NCBI RefSeq assembly: GCF_025376885.1
Contig: NZ_JAHUBR010000001.1
Location: 1,798,001 to 1,862,000 of the forward strand
Source of the DNA: Pseudoruegeria sp. SHC-113
GTDB taxonomy: Bacteria > Pseudomonadota > Alphaproteobacteria > Rhodobacterales > Rhodobacteraceae
Length of the DNA: 64,000 bases
Direction of reading: 5' to 3'
Under the pieces are notes generated by a model. That model searched no databases and was not told the origin of the DNA. It saw only the letters and a program-made list of their open reading frames with translations. Made by a program: the position numbers and the translations under genes. Below, piece by piece: positions 45,364-55,179 of this stretch. Position 1 is the stretch's first letter. Each line of letters opens with the position of its first letter.

Positions 45364-46329
45364 TCAAGCCTCTTCGGGCTGCTCCAGCGAGCGGCCAGAG
45401 GCGGCCAGCACGTTGCGCGCCCAGCGGTAGTGCTTGCGCACCGCGTCCACGCTGCCGGTGGCCTCCTTCATGGCTTCCGCCGCATAGGCCGTCATCAGGG
45501 GCTTGTCGCCCCGGCGTGCGGCCTCGGTGAGCTTTTCGAGGTAAGGCCCATGGGCGCGGCGGGCGCGCAGCAGGCGGTGGATGCTGTCGGCGCTGAAATC
45601 GCCTTTCGCGGCGGCGCGGATCATCGGGGTGAGGATCTCCATCGCCTGCAGGCTCTCCTGCACGTCGGGGCCCATGTGGCGGCAACGGATCTGCTGCACA
45701 TGGGGCCGTGTGAACAGCGCCGCATGCATCGCATCGAAGGGCTGCGCCGGATCATGCATCACGAAGACCTTCCCAGCCCCTTCCACCATATCCGGCGCGT
45801 AGCCGTAGCGATCGGTGAAGGAGAGCCGGCGCTGCGCCTTGAAGCGCGTGTCCCAGGCGGTGACCTGCGGATCCAGCGTCGCCTGCGGCTGCAGGCTGAT
45901 CACCGTGGCCCCCGGCGCTGCCACCGAGAAGGCCGCCGCCGCATAGCCGCAGGCCCCGGCGCCATAAAAGATCACGCGGTCGAAATCCTCGAAGAAGCCA
46001 TCGTCCACCAGCCGATCAAAATAGCCGTAGACATAGCGATCCCGGAACCATGTTTCCTCATGGGCGAGGATGCAGAGCTGCGACCAGTCGGTGCCTTCCA
46101 CGAGGTGGAAGCCCAAGGGCTGCGCGTCCGGCGATGTTTTCGCGATCGACTCGATGGTTTCGAACGTCACCAGCAAGGTGGGGGATTCATCGGTAAAAAT
46201 GGCCGAATGCTTCGGCCCAAGCGGCTGAAAATAGCCGCGCTCCTCGCCGATATCGTCGATGCGTTCGAGCCACGCATCCCGATCGGCGAGCGAAAGGTTT
46301 TCGCTCATACTCACAGTTTCATCGTCCAT
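45364..46329 (-). CDS. Unknown conserved protein (roseobacter family)
   Basis: A 321-residue cytoplasmic protein; no signal peptide or membrane segment. The centre FDRVIFYGAGACGYAAAAFS, then VAAPGATVISLQPQATLDP, resembles the nucleophile-elbow region of alpha/beta hydrolases, with Gly-Ala-Cys-Gly where a Ser would be expected. DRYGYAPDMVEGAGKVFVMH follows. I recall relatives labelled phosphoadenosine phosphosulfate reductase, but I see none of that family's motifs, so I leave it unnamed. The start could also be ATG 46308. It is the downstream partner of a glycosyltransferase gene on the same strand, 206 bases apart. Confidence 0.7.
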   Translation of the reverse strand: MDDETVSMSENLSLADRDAWLERIDDIGEERGYFQPLGPKHSAIFTDESPTLLVTFETIESIAKTSPDAQPLGFHLVEGTDWSQLCILAHEETWFRDRYVYGYFDRLVDDGFFEDFDRVIFYGAGACGYAAAAFSVAAPGATVISLQPQATLDPQVTAWDTRFKAQRRLSFTDRYGYAPDMVEGAGKVFVMHDPAQPFDAMHAALFTRPHVQQIRCRHMGPDVQESLQAMEILTPMIRAAAKGDFSADSIHRLLRARRAHGPYLEKLTEAARRGDKPLMTAYAAEAMKEATGSVDAVRKHYRWARNVLAASGRSLEQPEEA

Positions 46330-46506
46330 AGGTTCAACGCCCTAAACTCGTAAAATCCCAACAGTCACTAAATTGCACATCCCTATCCTTACCACGTATT
46401 GGGGCGAAAATGGGATGGCGTGCGCCCGTTCTCATGTCGGTGTTTCGCCTCGGGAAACAACCGGCGGCGTAGGGGGCGAAAATCACAGGCCTCGGGGGCA
46501 ATTAAC

Positions 46507-46534
46507 CTTTTGGCAGACCGGCAGCTGCCCAAAG
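46507..46534 (-). terminator. Hairpin just after the glycosyltransferase gene
   Basis: On the minus strand CTTTGGGCAG pairs with CTGCCAAAAG (one mismatch) around an eight-base loop, two bases after the stop. A short GTTAATT follows instead of a T run, so it is a weak or processing-type signal. Confidence 0.4.
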
Positions 46535-46535
46535 C

Positions 46536-47603
46536 CTATGCGCTGGCCTCGCCCTGTGCGGCGCGGGCCAGGGCGGCGCGGTGCAGGTTGTAGATCGATT
46601 CGGCATCTGCGCGCGGCAGCACGGGCGTGTCGGGCGCGAGCAGCAGACGGGAGAAGAAATAGATCACGTCCTGCGTCTGCAGGTGCGTGGCGATCTTGGC
46701 GCGATGGGCCGCCACGCAAGCGGCGTGCGCGGCCTCGACACCGGGCAGGGCGGCCAGTTCGCCCCGCGCCGTGCGCGTTGCCGGGGCCATGCGCTGGATG
46801 CGCGTATCTTCCTCGGTGTTGAAATTGCGCTCCACCCAATAGGCGAGGTCGATGTCGCGGTCGGTGTGGTTGGGCAGGCCCCGCGCGCGTTTCACCAGGA
46901 AGCTTTCCGCCGAGCGCAGGGAGTAGTGGTTGAGCCGCGCCAGAGCGCCCGTCCCGGTGAGCGGATGCAGCGAAATGCGGGATTCCGCCTTGGCATAGAG
47001 CGCGGGCAGGGGCTTTGCTCCGCCGTCGCACCAATTCGCCGCGGCGTGCTGTTTGGATTTGCGGAATTTCGGGCGGTGCACGCCGAGCTTCTGCACCTTG
47101 GGCGCGTTGCGCAGCAGGGTTTTGAAATAGGTGGCGTTGAGCGGAAAGGGGCAGGACTCCGGCGCGGCGCGCTGGAATTGCTCGGTGACCGGGCGGTCCT
47201 CAAACGCGCGCACGCCGTTGTTGCCGAAAAAGCGCCACGGAAGGGCGATGGCGTCGGTGCTGTCCGGGCAGGCGCGGGTCAGATCGGGCAGGCCGTTGAG
47301 CGGCTCGGCAAGACTCACGTATTCGTCGCAGTCGGACACGAGGATCCAGTCGGCGGCCTCCCGCAGCGGGTGATCCCAGGCCGCTTTCAGCGCCTGCCAC
47401 TGGGGCGTTTTCTTGCCCGTCACCTCTTGCGGCACATGCACCACGCCCGCAGGCGCGAGGCTGTCGAGCAGCGCTTCGGTGCCATCGGAGCAATCGTTGC
47501 TGTAGATCAGGAAATCCGTGACCCCGGCAGCGCGGTGATGGGCGATCCAGTCCAGCAGGAAGGGGCCTTCGTCGCGGACGGTGGTGATGATCAGGATGCG
47601 CAC
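46536..47603 (-). CDS. Glycosyltransferase family 2-like protein
   Basis: A 355-residue protein with a GT-A fold start RILIITTVRDEGPFLLDWIA, then HHRAAGVTDFLIYSNDCSDG and the metal-binding DWILVSDCDEYV (D-x-D). Proteins of this type transfer sugars in surface polysaccharide or capsule synthesis. The GTG at 47603 is chosen because the fold begins there; the frame is open to 47681 (ATG) but the extra residues look non-homologous. No wzx/wzy or other polysaccharide genes are adjacent. It is divergent from the MoxR gene. Confidence 0.8.
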   Translation of the reverse strand: MRILIITTVRDEGPFLLDWIAHHRAAGVTDFLIYSNDCSDGTEALLDSLAPAGVVHVPQEVTGKKTPQWQALKAAWDHPLREAADWILVSDCDEYVSLAEPLNGLPDLTRACPDSTDAIALPWRFFGNNGVRAFEDRPVTEQFQRAAPESCPFPLNATYFKTLLRNAPKVQKLGVHRPKFRKSKQHAAANWCDGGAKPLPALYAKAESRISLHPLTGTGALARLNHYSLRSAESFLVKRARGLPNHTDRDIDLAYWVERNFNTEEDTRIQRMAPATRTARGELAALPGVEAAHAACVAAHRAKIATHLQTQDVIYFFSRLLLAPDTPVLPRADAESIYNLHRAALARAAQGEASA

Positions 47604-47731
47604 GGTGGGGAATGATCCGGTTCCTGTTGGCTTTCCATAGGGGTAGCGGCTGGTGTGCCGGCACGCAATGGCGGCCTGCACGCTTGACGTGGGCGGGGCG
47701 AAGTGCAGCTATGAGCGGTGAGGAGGCAGTC

Positions 47732-48643
47732 ATGGCGGCAGATATTTCATCCATCGACGCGGTTCAGGCCGCGCTTGGCAGTCAGGAGTACGTCTGCGGG
47801 CGGGATCTGGCCACGGTGGCCTTCCTTGCACTCAAGCTGGGGCGGCCCCTGTTTCTGGAAGGCGAGGCGGGCGTGGGCAAGACGGAGATCGCCAAGGCGC
47901 TTTCGGCCGCGCTGGGGCGCAAGCTGATCCGGCTGCAATGCTACGAGGGGCTGGATGCGGCGAGCGCGGTTTACGAGTGGAACTTCCCGGCCCAGATGGT
48001 GGCGATCCGCACGGCGGAGGCCTCCGGTGGGGCCGAGCGCAACGCGCTGCAGGCCGAGCTGTTTTCTTCCGACTATCTGATCGAACGCCCGCTGCTGCAG
48101 GCCATGCGCCCGCAGGAGGGTGGCGCGCCTGTACTGCTGATCGATGAACTGGACCGTACTGATGAGCCTTTCGAGGCCTTCCTGCTCGAAGCGCTTTCCG
48201 ACTTTCAGGTCACGATCCCCGAGCTTGGCACCATCGCGGCAGCTGAGCCGCCCATCGTCATCCTCACCTCCAACCGCACCCGCGAAGTGCACGACGCGCT
48301 CAAGCGCCGCTGCCTCTATCACTGGGTGGATTACCCGGATTTCGAGCGCGAACTCGCGATCCTGAAAGCCCGTGCGCCGGAGGCCACCGAGACCTTAAGC
48401 CGTGAGATCGTCGCCTTCGTGCAGCGCCTGCGCACCGAGGATCTGTTCAAGAAGCCCGGCGTGGCCGAAACCATCGACTGGGCCAAATGCCTTCTTGCGC
48501 TGGACGTGATCTCGCTCAGCCCCGAGGTGATCGCCGACACGCTAGGCGCGATCCTGAAGTATCAGGACGACATCCAGAAGCTGCAGGGCTCCGAGGCCAA
48601 GCGGCTGCTGGAGGAAACCCGCGCCGCGCTGGAGCCCGCGTAA
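47732..48643 (+). CDS. MoxR-family AAA ATPase (CoxD-like)
   Basis: A 303-residue AAA+ ATPase. Walker A is LEGEAGVGKTEIAKAL, Walker B PVLLIDELDRTDEPF, sensor 1 VILTSNRTREVHDALKRRC and an arginine finger near RRCLYHW. The opening DLATVAFLALKLGRPLFLEG is typical of the CoxD branch. CoxD helps mature the molybdenum/copper site of CO dehydrogenase by inserting sulfur and copper, working with CoxE. ATG 47732 follows a full AGGAGG. The next gene encodes the matching VWA protein four bases later. Confidence 0.9.
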   Translation: MAADISSIDAVQAALGSQEYVCGRDLATVAFLALKLGRPLFLEGEAGVGKTEIAKALSAALGRKLIRLQCYEGLDAASAVYEWNFPAQMVAIRTAEASGGAERNALQAELFSSDYLIERPLLQAMRPQEGGAPVLLIDELDRTDEPFEAFLLEALSDFQVTIPELGTIAAAEPPIVILTSNRTREVHDALKRRCLYHWVDYPDFERELAILKARAPEATETLSREIVAFVQRLRTEDLFKKPGVAETIDWAKCLLALDVISLSPEVIADTLGAILKYQDDIQKLQGSEAKRLLEETRAALEPA

Positions 48644-48646
48644 GCC

Positions 48647-49906
48647 TTGGCCGAGCATATCCCGCTTGAGATCCCCGAGGAGGGGCGGCTGGCGGAAAAC
48701 ATCCTCTGGTTCGCGCGCGCCTTGCGCAAGGCGGGCCTGCCTGTCGGCCCCGGGCGCACGGTGGATGCGGTCCGCGCGGTGGAGGCGGCGGGCTTCACCG
48801 ACAAACGCGATTTCTACTGGGTGCTGCACGCATGCTTCGTCTCCCGCCCCGAACACCGCGCCACCTTCGCGCAGGTCTTCCGCCTGTTCTGGCGTGATCC
48901 GCGCTTCATGGAGCACATGATGGCGATGATGCTGCCCGCCATTCGCGGCGTGCAGGAGGAACGCAGCGCCCGCTCGGCCGAGAAACGCGCCGCCGAGGCG
49001 CTTCTGGACGGGATGCAGCCTGAGATCGAGACGCCTGAAAACGAGGGCGGCGAAGAGATCGAAATCGATGCGCGGGTGACGATGTCGGCGCAGGAACGGC
49101 TGCGCACGCTGGATTTTGAGCAGATGTCCACCGCCGAGATGGCCGAAGCCAAACGCATGATTGCCCGGCTCAAGCTGCCGGTGCAGCCCATCGCTTCGCG
49201 CCGCACGCAGGCTGCGCTGCACGGGCGGCGAGCGGATTGGCGCGGGACCATGCGGCAGGCCATGCGCAAGGGTGGGGAGATCCAGCGGCTTTCGCTGAAA
49301 GAGCCGCGCATCCGCTGGCCCAACCTCGTGGTGCTCTGTGATATTTCCGGCAGCATGTCGTCCTACTCCCGCGCGGTGCTGCATTTCCTGCATGCGGTGT
49401 CGAACCAGAAGGGCGCGGGCTGGGCGAAGGTTCATGCCTTCACCTTCGGCACGCGGCTCACCAACATCACCCGCCATCTGGCCACGCGCGACGTGGATGC
49501 TGGGCTGAAAGCGGCCGGCGCGGAAGCGCAGGATTGGGAAGGCGGCACCCGCATCGGGGCCTGTCTGCATGACTTCAACCGCGATTGGTCCCGCCGGGTG
49601 ATGGGGCAGGGCGCGGTGGTGCTGCTGATCACCGATGGGCTGGACCGGGACGATCCGGAGGCTTTGGCTAAAGAGATGGAGCGGCTGCAACTTTCGGCGC
49701 GGCGGCTGATCTGGCTCAACCCGCTGCTGCGCTGGGAGGGCTTTGCGCCCAAGGCGCGCGGGATCGCCGCCATGCTGCCGCGGGTGGATAGTTTCCGCGC
49801 CGGGCACAACATTGCCTCGCTGGAGGCCCTTGGCGAAGCGCTCAGCCGGAGCGATGATACCGGGGAGAAAGCGCGGCTGATGGCCCTGTTGCAGGGCCGC
49901 GCGTAA
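48647..49906 (+). CDS. VWA domain protein (CoxE-like)
   Basis: A 419-residue cytoplasmic protein with an N-terminal helical region (LAENILWFARALRKAGLPVG) and a C-terminal von Willebrand A domain. The metal-ion-dependent adhesion site is VVLCDISGSMSSYSRAVLHF (D-x-S-x-S), with later TRIGACLHDFN and VVLLITDGLDRDDPE. CoxE-type VWA proteins pair with MoxR ATPases and take part in active-site assembly of Mo hydroxylases. The start is TTG at 48647, three bases after the moxR stop; the family N-terminus matches this choice. Confidence 0.9.
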   Translation: MAEHIPLEIPEEGRLAENILWFARALRKAGLPVGPGRTVDAVRAVEAAGFTDKRDFYWVLHACFVSRPEHRATFAQVFRLFWRDPRFMEHMMAMMLPAIRGVQEERSARSAEKRAAEALLDGMQPEIETPENEGGEEIEIDARVTMSAQERLRTLDFEQMSTAEMAEAKRMIARLKLPVQPIASRRTQAALHGRRADWRGTMRQAMRKGGEIQRLSLKEPRIRWPNLVVLCDISGSMSSYSRAVLHFLHAVSNQKGAGWAKVHAFTFGTRLTNITRHLATRDVDAGLKAAGAEAQDWEGGTRIGACLHDFNRDWSRRVMGQGAVVLLITDGLDRDDPEALAKEMERLQLSARRLIWLNPLLRWEGFAPKARGIAAMLPRVDSFRAGHNIASLEALGEALSRSDDTGEKARLMALLQGRA

Positions 49907-49918
49907 GGAGGGGGCGCC

Positions 49919-50911
49919 ATGAGCAAGACAGAGACATTCGACGATATCCCCGAAACTGCCCTGCGCTGGCATCGGGACGGCCGCCGCGCCGCTTTGGCCA
50001 CGGTGGTGGAAACATGGGGCAGCGCGCCGCGCCCCGTGGGCAGCCAGCTGGCGATCAGCGGTGAAGGGGAGATCGCGGGATCGGTCTCGGGCGGCTGCGT
50101 GGAAGGGGCCGTGGTGGTGGAGGCGCTGGAAGCGCTGGACACCGGCGAGACGCTGCTGCTGGAATACGGCGTGAGCGATGATGAGGCCTTCGCCGTGGGG
50201 CTGGCCTGCGGCGGGCGCATCCGGGTGATGGTGGAGCCCATTGGCGCAGCCTTGCCTGAAAGCCTGCTGGCGGATCTGGTCGCCGCCCGCGCCGCGCGCC
50301 GACCGGTGGCCTATGCCGTGAACACCGCCGATTGGGGCCGGGGGCTGTCTGATGCCAGCGACGCGAGCTTGGGCGAGGCCATCGCGGCGCGCTTCCGCTC
50401 GGATAAATCGGGCTTTGAGGAAGAGGTCTTCCTTGCCATCCACAACCCGCCCCTGCGTATGGTGGTGGTTGGCGCGGTGCATATCGCCCAGCCGCTGATG
50501 GTGATGGCGCGGCTTGCGGGCTATGACGCGGTGCTGGTGGATCCGCGCCCCGCCTTCGGAGCGCAAGCCCGCTTCCCCGGCGAGGTGATCCTTGATGACT
50601 GGCCCGATGAAGCCCTCACAGCCCACGGGCTCGATGCCCGCACCGCCGTGGTGACGCTGACCCATGATCCCAAGCTCGATGACCCGGCCATCCGCGTGGC
50701 GCTGGCCTCAAACGTCTTCTATCTGGGCTGCCTCGGCTCCACCCGCACCCACGCCAAACGCGTGGCGCGGCTGACCGAAGAGGGCTTCACCGAAGCGCAG
50801 ATCGCCCGTATCCACGCCCCCGTCGGGCTCAACATCGGCGCGAAATCCCCGGCCGAGATTGCCATATCGATCATGGCCGAGATCACCGCCCGCCTGAGGC
50901 AGGTGCCATGA
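49919..50911 (+). CDS. XdhC/CoxI family Mo-hydroxylase maturation protein
   Basis: A 330-residue protein of the XdhC/CoxI family, which binds molybdenum cofactor, promotes its sulfuration and hands it to the apo-enzyme. N-terminal XdhC motif: ALATVVETWGSAPRPVGSQL, then GEIAGSVSGGCVEGAVVVEA, with the conserved cysteine. The C-terminal Rossmann-type domain is MVVVGAVHIAQPLMVMARLA, then PRPAFGAQARFPGEVILDDW and CLGSTRTHAKR. It is 12 bases after the VWA gene, and its stop overlaps the next start as ATGA. Confidence 0.93.
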   Translation: MSKTETFDDIPETALRWHRDGRRAALATVVETWGSAPRPVGSQLAISGEGEIAGSVSGGCVEGAVVVEALEALDTGETLLLEYGVSDDEAFAVGLACGGRIRVMVEPIGAALPESLLADLVAARAARRPVAYAVNTADWGRGLSDASDASLGEAIAARFRSDKSGFEEEVFLAIHNPPLRMVVVGAVHIAQPLMVMARLAGYDAVLVDPRPAFGAQARFPGEVILDDWPDEALTAHGLDARTAVVTLTHDPKLDDPAIRVALASNVFYLGCLGSTRTHAKRVARLTEEGFTEAQIARIHAPVGLNIGAKSPAEIAISIMAEITARLRQVP

Positions 50912-51909
50912 AGTTTGGCACGGTTCCTCTGTCCGAGGCCGAGGGCGCGATCCTGTCGCATTCGCTGGCCGGAGCCACCCGCCGTTTGCGAAAAGGGGTG
51001 ACGCTCACTGCGGACGACATCGCGGAGCTTGCCGGGGCCGGCCACAGCGAGATCACCGTGGCCCGGCTGGAGCCCGGCGATCTGCATGAAGACGCCGCCG
51101 CCGAGCGCTTCGCCGCCGCGCTGGTGCCAGACCCGGAGGCAGCGCGTCTGCGGCTGGCCAAGCCATTCACGGGCCGTGTGAACATCTACGCCACGCAGAA
51201 CGGTGTAGCCGAGATCGATGAGGCTTCTATCCATCGGGCCAACGCGGTGGACCCGATGATTTCCGTGGCCACCGTCGCGCCTTGGGCGCGGATGCGCGAA
51301 GGCGGCATGGTGGCGACGGTGAAGATCATCTCCTACGCCGTGCCGGAGAAAGCGCTGCGGCAGGCGGCGCTGCAATCCATCGCCGCCCTGCGCCTGAGGC
51401 CTCCGGCTTACACAACGGCGAGCTTGATTGTTACCGAAACCACGCCGGGGCAGGCGGAGGGCGAGCAGAAGGGCGTGGAGGCGATCCGCGCGCGGCTGTC
51501 CGCCTTGGACGTGGAATTGATTGAAGTGATCCCGGCCGCCCACGAAACGCAAGCCATTGCCGGGGCTTTGCGGGCAGCGACGGGGGAGAGCCTGTTCATC
51601 CTCACGGCCTCCGCCACCTCTGATCCGCGCGATGTGGCCCCGGAAGGGCTGCGGCAGGCGGGCGGGCAGGTGGAGCGCTTCGGGATGCCGGTGGATCCGG
51701 GCAACCTGTTGTTTCTTGGGGCACTTTCCGGTCGGCCCGTGGTGGGACTGCCGGGCTGCGTACGCTCTCCGGTGCTGAATGGCGCGGATTGGGTGATGGA
51801 GCGGCTGCTGTGCGGTGTGCCGGTGAGCAGCGCCGATATTGCGCGCATGGGCGTGGGTGGCCTGCTGAAGGAAATCCCCAGTCGCCCGCAGCCGCGCGAG
51901 CGGAAATAG
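50908..51909 (+). CDS. Molybdopterin-binding (MoeA/MogA-like) protein
   Basis: A 333-residue protein with an N-terminal LSEAEGAILSHSLAGATRRL, then RKGVTLTADDIAELAGAGHS, as in the first domain of MoeA-related proteins, and a C-terminal MoCF-like domain (SLFILTASATSDPRDVAPEG, PVDPGNLLFLGALSGRPVVG, LPGCVRSPVLNGADWVMERL). This variant is regularly next to xdhC/coxI genes and probably inserts or edits the molybdenum cofactor (such as cytidylated MCD) for the CO-dehydrogenase-type enzyme. The ATG overlaps the previous stop. A family A element separates it from coxS. Confidence 0.85.
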   Translation: MKFGTVPLSEAEGAILSHSLAGATRRLRKGVTLTADDIAELAGAGHSEITVARLEPGDLHEDAAAERFAAALVPDPEAARLRLAKPFTGRVNIYATQNGVAEIDEASIHRANAVDPMISVATVAPWARMREGGMVATVKIISYAVPEKALRQAALQSIAALRLRPPAYTTASLIVTETTPGQAEGEQKGVEAIRARLSALDVELIEVIPAAHETQAIAGALRAATGESLFILTASATSDPRDVAPEGLRQAGGQVERFGMPVDPGNLLFLGALSGRPVVGLPGCVRSPVLNGADWVMERLLCGVPVSSADIARMGVGGLLKEIPSRPQPRERK

Positions 51910-51922
51910 GCAAAAACGGACC

Positions 51923-52000
51923 GCCCGGCGGGAACCGCCGGGCATCGCCCGTCCGCCCCGTCAAACCGGAGGTTTGCCTTCGGCAAAACGGACGGGCGAT
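51923..52000. repeat. Family A palindromic intergenic element, copy 6
   Basis: First hairpin GCCCGGCGG-gaa-CCGCCGGGC (51923-51943). Outer arms ATCGCCCGTCCG / CGGACGGGCGAT (51944-51955, 51989-52000) pair perfectly over 12 bases and enclose CAAACC-gga-GGTTTG and TTTGCC-ttc-GGCAAA. The internal hairpins are nearly identical to copy 5 while the outer arms differ but remain complementary, a sign of selection for structure. Confidence 0.85.
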
Positions 52001-52129
52001 ACCCGGCTTGCTGTTCTGCACAGCCTGAAAACCTTCCCATGCTACCACCCTGAATAGAAACGGTTCTCAAACCGCTCTCCCCGTGCTTTACTCGCCGCAG
52101 CCAAGTGAATTTTCTGGGAGGATTATTTC

Positions 52130-52615
52130 ATGCCAAAGGTCTCCATGACCGTGAACGGAAAGGCTGTTTCTGCTGAGGCAGAGGGCCGCACGCTTCTTTC
52201 AAACTATTTGCGCGAAGGGCTGGGGCTGACCGGCACCCATGTCGGCTGCGACACCTCGCAATGCGGGGCCTGTGTTGTCCATGTGGACGGCAAGGCGGTG
52301 AAATCCTGCACCATGTTCGCCGCCGAGGCGGAAGGGTCTGAGGTGACGACCATCGAAGGCATGGCCGCGCCCGACGGCACGCTGAACGCGATCCAGCAGG
52401 CGTTTCAGGATCACCACGGCCTGCAATGCGGCTTCTGCACGCCGGGCATGGTGATGAGCGCCGCCGCCCTTCTGGAAGAGAACCCGACGCCCACAGAGGC
52501 CGAGGTGCGCCACTATCTGGAAGGCAATATCTGCCGCTGCACCGGCTACCACAACATCGTGAAAGCCATTCTGGCCGCGTCCGGTCAGGACGTCTCCACG
52601 ATCGCCGCCGAATAA
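52130..52615 (+). CDS. coxS: CO dehydrogenase-type small subunit, [2Fe-2S] protein
   Basis: Electron-transfer subunit of a xanthine-oxidase family hydroxylase. The 161-residue protein carries two [2Fe-2S] clusters: a plant-ferredoxin one ([20 protein letters not shown], then KSC) and the second with CGFCTPGM and [13 protein letters not shown] 52130 follows GGGAGG. It is first in the S-L-M order that marks form II CO dehydrogenases. An intervening region of 95 bases precedes coxL. Confidence 0.95.
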   Translation: MPKVSMTVNGKAVSAEAEGRTLLSNYLREGLGLTGTHVGCDTSQCGACVVHVDGKAVKSCTMFAAEAEGSEVTTIEGMAAPDGTLNAIQQAFQDHHGLQCGFCTPGMVMSAAALLEENPTPTEAEVRHYLEGNICRCTGYHNIVKAILAASGQDVSTIAAE

Positions 52616-52710
52616 GTTTCAACCGTTTCGCGCGTCGGCCTGGCGGTACGGGGAGGAGGAGCCCCAAGCCGCATAAAGAGCCAGCCGCGCACCATCTGGG
52701 AGGATTGAAG

Positions 52711-55074
52711 ATGCCGAAAGACGGAGGCATTGGCGCCAGCACCAAGCGGCGCGAAGACGTCCGGTTCCTGACCGGTCAAGGCAATTACACCGACGACATC
52801 AACGTGAACGGCCAGGCCTACGTGCATTTCCTGCGCGCCGACATGGCCCATGGCACGATCAACAGCATCGACACCGCCGCCGCCGCCGCGATGCCGGGCG
52901 TTGTACGCATCTTTACCGGTGCCGATTTCGAAGGCGTCGGAAGCATCCCCTGCGGCTGGCAGGTGACGGACCGCCATGGCGAACCGATGCAGGAGCCAGC
53001 CCACCCGGTGCTCGCCCAAGGCAAGGTGCGCCACGTGGGCGATCCCATTGCCGCCGTGGTGGCGGAAACACCCGAGCAGGCGCGCGACGCCGCCGAGGCC
53101 ATCGTAGCCGACATCACCGAGCTTCCGGCCGTGGTGGACATGCGCGCGGCGCTGGCCGAGGGCGCGACCAAGGTCCATGACGATCTGACAAGCAACCTCT
53201 GCTATGATTGGGGCTTCGTGGAGGACAACCGCGAGGCGGTCGATGCCGCGATCAAGGGCGCCCATCACGTCACCACGCTGGAACTGGTCAACAACCGGCT
53301 GGTGGCCAACCCGATGGAGCCGCGTGTGGCGGTGGGCGATTACAACCGTGGTACCGATGAGCACACGCTCTACACCACGAGCCAGAACCCCCATGTGATC
53401 CGCCTGCTGATGGGCGCTTTCGTGCTGGGCATCCCCGAGCACAAGCTGCGCGTTGTCGCGCCGGATGTCGGCGGGGGCTTCGGCTCCAAGATCTTCCACT
53501 ACGCCGAGGAAGCCTTCTGCACCTTCGCCGCCAAGGCGGTGAACCGCCCGGTGAAATGGACGGCCAGCCGCTCGGAAGCCTTCATCACCGACGCCCATGG
53601 GCGCGACCATGTGACGAAAATCGAGCTGGCGCTCGACGCAGAAGGCAATTTCCTGGCTCTGCGGACCGAAACCCTTGCGAATATGGGGGCTTACCTCTCG
53701 ACCTTCGCGCCCTCGGTGCCGACCTGGCTGCACGGCACGCTGATGGCGGGCAACTACAAGACGCCGCTGATCTATGTGAACGTGAAGGCGGTGTTCACCA
53801 ACACCGTGCCGGTGGACGCCTATCGCGGCGCCGGCCGGCCCGAGGCGACCTACCAGTTGGAGCGCGTGATCGACAAGGCCGCGCGCGAGCTGGGCATGGA
53901 CCCGATCGCCCTGCGCCGGAAGAACTTCGTCACCGAGTTCCCCTATGCCACGCCTGTGGCGGTGGAATATGACACCGGCGACTACGTGGCCACGATGGAC
54001 AAGCTCGAAGAGATTGCCGACATCGCGGGCTTCGCCGATCGCTGGGAGAAGAGCCAGGACGACGGCAAGCTGCGCGGGCTCGGCGTGAACTGCTACATCG
54101 AGGCCTGCGGCATCGCGCCCTCCAACCTCGTGGGCCAGCTTGGCGCGCGGGCGGGGCTCTATGATGCTGCCACGGTGCGGGTGAACGCCACCGGCTCGAT
54201 TTCGGTGATGGTGGGTGCCCACAGCCACGGGCAGGGACATGAAACCGCCTTCCCGCAGGTGGTGGCCGAGATGATCGGCATCGATGCCTCGCAAGTGGAC
54301 ATCGTGCATGGCGACACCTCCAAAATCCCCTTCGGCATGGGCACCTATGGCTCCCGGTCGCTGGCGGTCTGCGGCTCCGCCATGGTACGGGCCACGGAGA
54401 AGATCATCAACAAGGCCAAGAAGATCGCCGCGCACCTGATGGAAGCGAGCGAGGCGGATATCGAGCTGAAGGACGGGCAGTTCACCGTCGCCGGCACCGA
54501 TAAATCCGTGGCCTGGGGGGATGTGACGCTGGCCGCCTATGTGCCGCACAACTATCCGCTGGAGGACATCGAACCGGGGCTTGAGGAGACCGCCTTCTAC
54601 GATCCGGCCAACTTCACCTACCCGGCGGGCGCCTATGCCTGCGAAGTGGAGGTGGACCCGGAGACGGGCAAGGTCACCATCTGCTCTTTCGCCGCGGCGG
54701 ATGACTTTGGCAATATCATCAACCCGATGATCGTGGACGGGCAGGTGCATGGCGGCATCGGTCAGGGCATCGGCCAGGCGCTACTGGAAAACGCTGTTTA
54801 CGACAGCAACGGCCAGCTCCTGAGCGGCAGCTACATGGATTACGCCATGCCGCGTGCCGATGATGTGCCCTTCTACGTGGTGGATCACTCCTGCCAGACG
54901 CCCTGTACCCACAACCCGCTCGGGGTGAAGGGCTGCGGCGAGGCCGGGGCTATTGGCTCGCCGCCTGCGGTGGTGAACGCGGTGATCGACGCGCTGCAGC
55001 GCGCCGGCAAGGACGTGACGCATATCGATATGCCGCTCTCGCCCGCGCGGGTCTGGGCGGCGATGAACGGATAG
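52711..55074 (+). CDS. coxL: CO dehydrogenase-type large subunit, form II
   Basis: Molybdenum-binding catalytic subunit, 787 residues. The active-site loop reads AYRGAGR (residues 370-376), the form II signature; form I enzymes, proven for aerobic CO oxidation, have AYxCSFR with the copper-binding cysteine, which is missing here. Other Moco contacts: [54 protein letters not shown] and the C-terminal [20 protein letters not shown] with the catalytic glutamate. ATG 52711 is preceded by GGGAGG. The enzyme may oxidise CO slowly or, more likely, another small substrate; this cannot be decided from sequence. Confidence 0.95.
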   Translation: MPKDGGIGASTKRREDVRFLTGQGNYTDDINVNGQAYVHFLRADMAHGTINSIDTAAAAAMPGVVRIFTGADFEGVGSIPCGWQVTDRHGEPMQEPAHPVLAQGKVRHVGDPIAAVVAETPEQARDAAEAIVADITELPAVVDMRAALAEGATKVHDDLTSNLCYDWGFVEDNREAVDAAIKGAHHVTTLELVNNRLVANPMEPRVAVGDYNRGTDEHTLYTTSQNPHVIRLLMGAFVLGIPEHKLRVVAPDVGGGFGSKIFHYAEEAFCTFAAKAVNRPVKWTASRSEAFITDAHGRDHVTKIELALDAEGNFLALRTETLANMGAYLSTFAPSVPTWLHGTLMAGNYKTPLIYVNVKAVFTNTVPVDAYRGAGRPEATYQLERVIDKAARELGMDPIALRRKNFVTEFPYATPVAVEYDTGDYVATMDKLEEIADIAGFADRWEKSQDDGKLRGLGVNCYIEACGIAPSNLVGQLGARAGLYDAATVRVNATGSISVMVGAHSHGQGHETAFPQVVAEMIGIDASQVDIVHGDTSKIPFGMGTYGSRSLAVCGSAMVRATEKIINKAKKIAAHLMEASEADIELKDGQFTVAGTDKSVAWGDVTLAAYVPHNYPLEDIEPGLEETAFYDPANFTYPAGAYACEVEVDPETGKVTICSFAAADDFGNIINPMIVDGQVHGGIGQGIGQALLENAVYDSNGQLLSGSYMDYAMPRADDVPFYVVDHSCQTPCTHNPLGVKGCGEAGAIGSPPAVVNAVIDALQRAGKDVTHIDMPLSPARVWAAMNG

Positions 55075-55094
55075 GCTTGACGGAAATGGAGAGG

Positions 55095-55148
55095 CCGGGG
55101 GGCCAGCCCCCCGGACCCCCCCGAGGTATTTGGAGCGAGAGGAAAGCA
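55095..55148. repeat. Family B intergenic element, copy 5
   Basis: Hairpin CCGGGGGG-ccag-CCCCCCGG (55095-55114), then ACCCCCCCGAGGTATTTGGA and GCGAGAGGAAAG. It uses the GAGGTATTT tail variant, shared with copy 6. It lies inside the coxL-coxM gap, within the presumed operon. Confidence 0.75.
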
Positions 55149-55179
55149 GGGCTTCCTCAAGCTTTGAGGAGAAAAGAGA

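Noticed and set aside
45364-46329. Labelling this gene phosphoadenosine phosphosulfate reductase
   Set aside because: No PP-loop, no ECGIH-type C-terminus and no cluster cysteines; a true cysH is present at 58990-59745.
48542-50665. A 707-codon minus-strand frame opposite the VWA and xdhC genes
   Set aside because: Antisense shadow; the plus-strand genes have intact motifs and close spacing.
52585-54750. A 721-codon minus-strand frame opposite coxL
   Set aside because: Antisense shadow of coxL with no family similarity.
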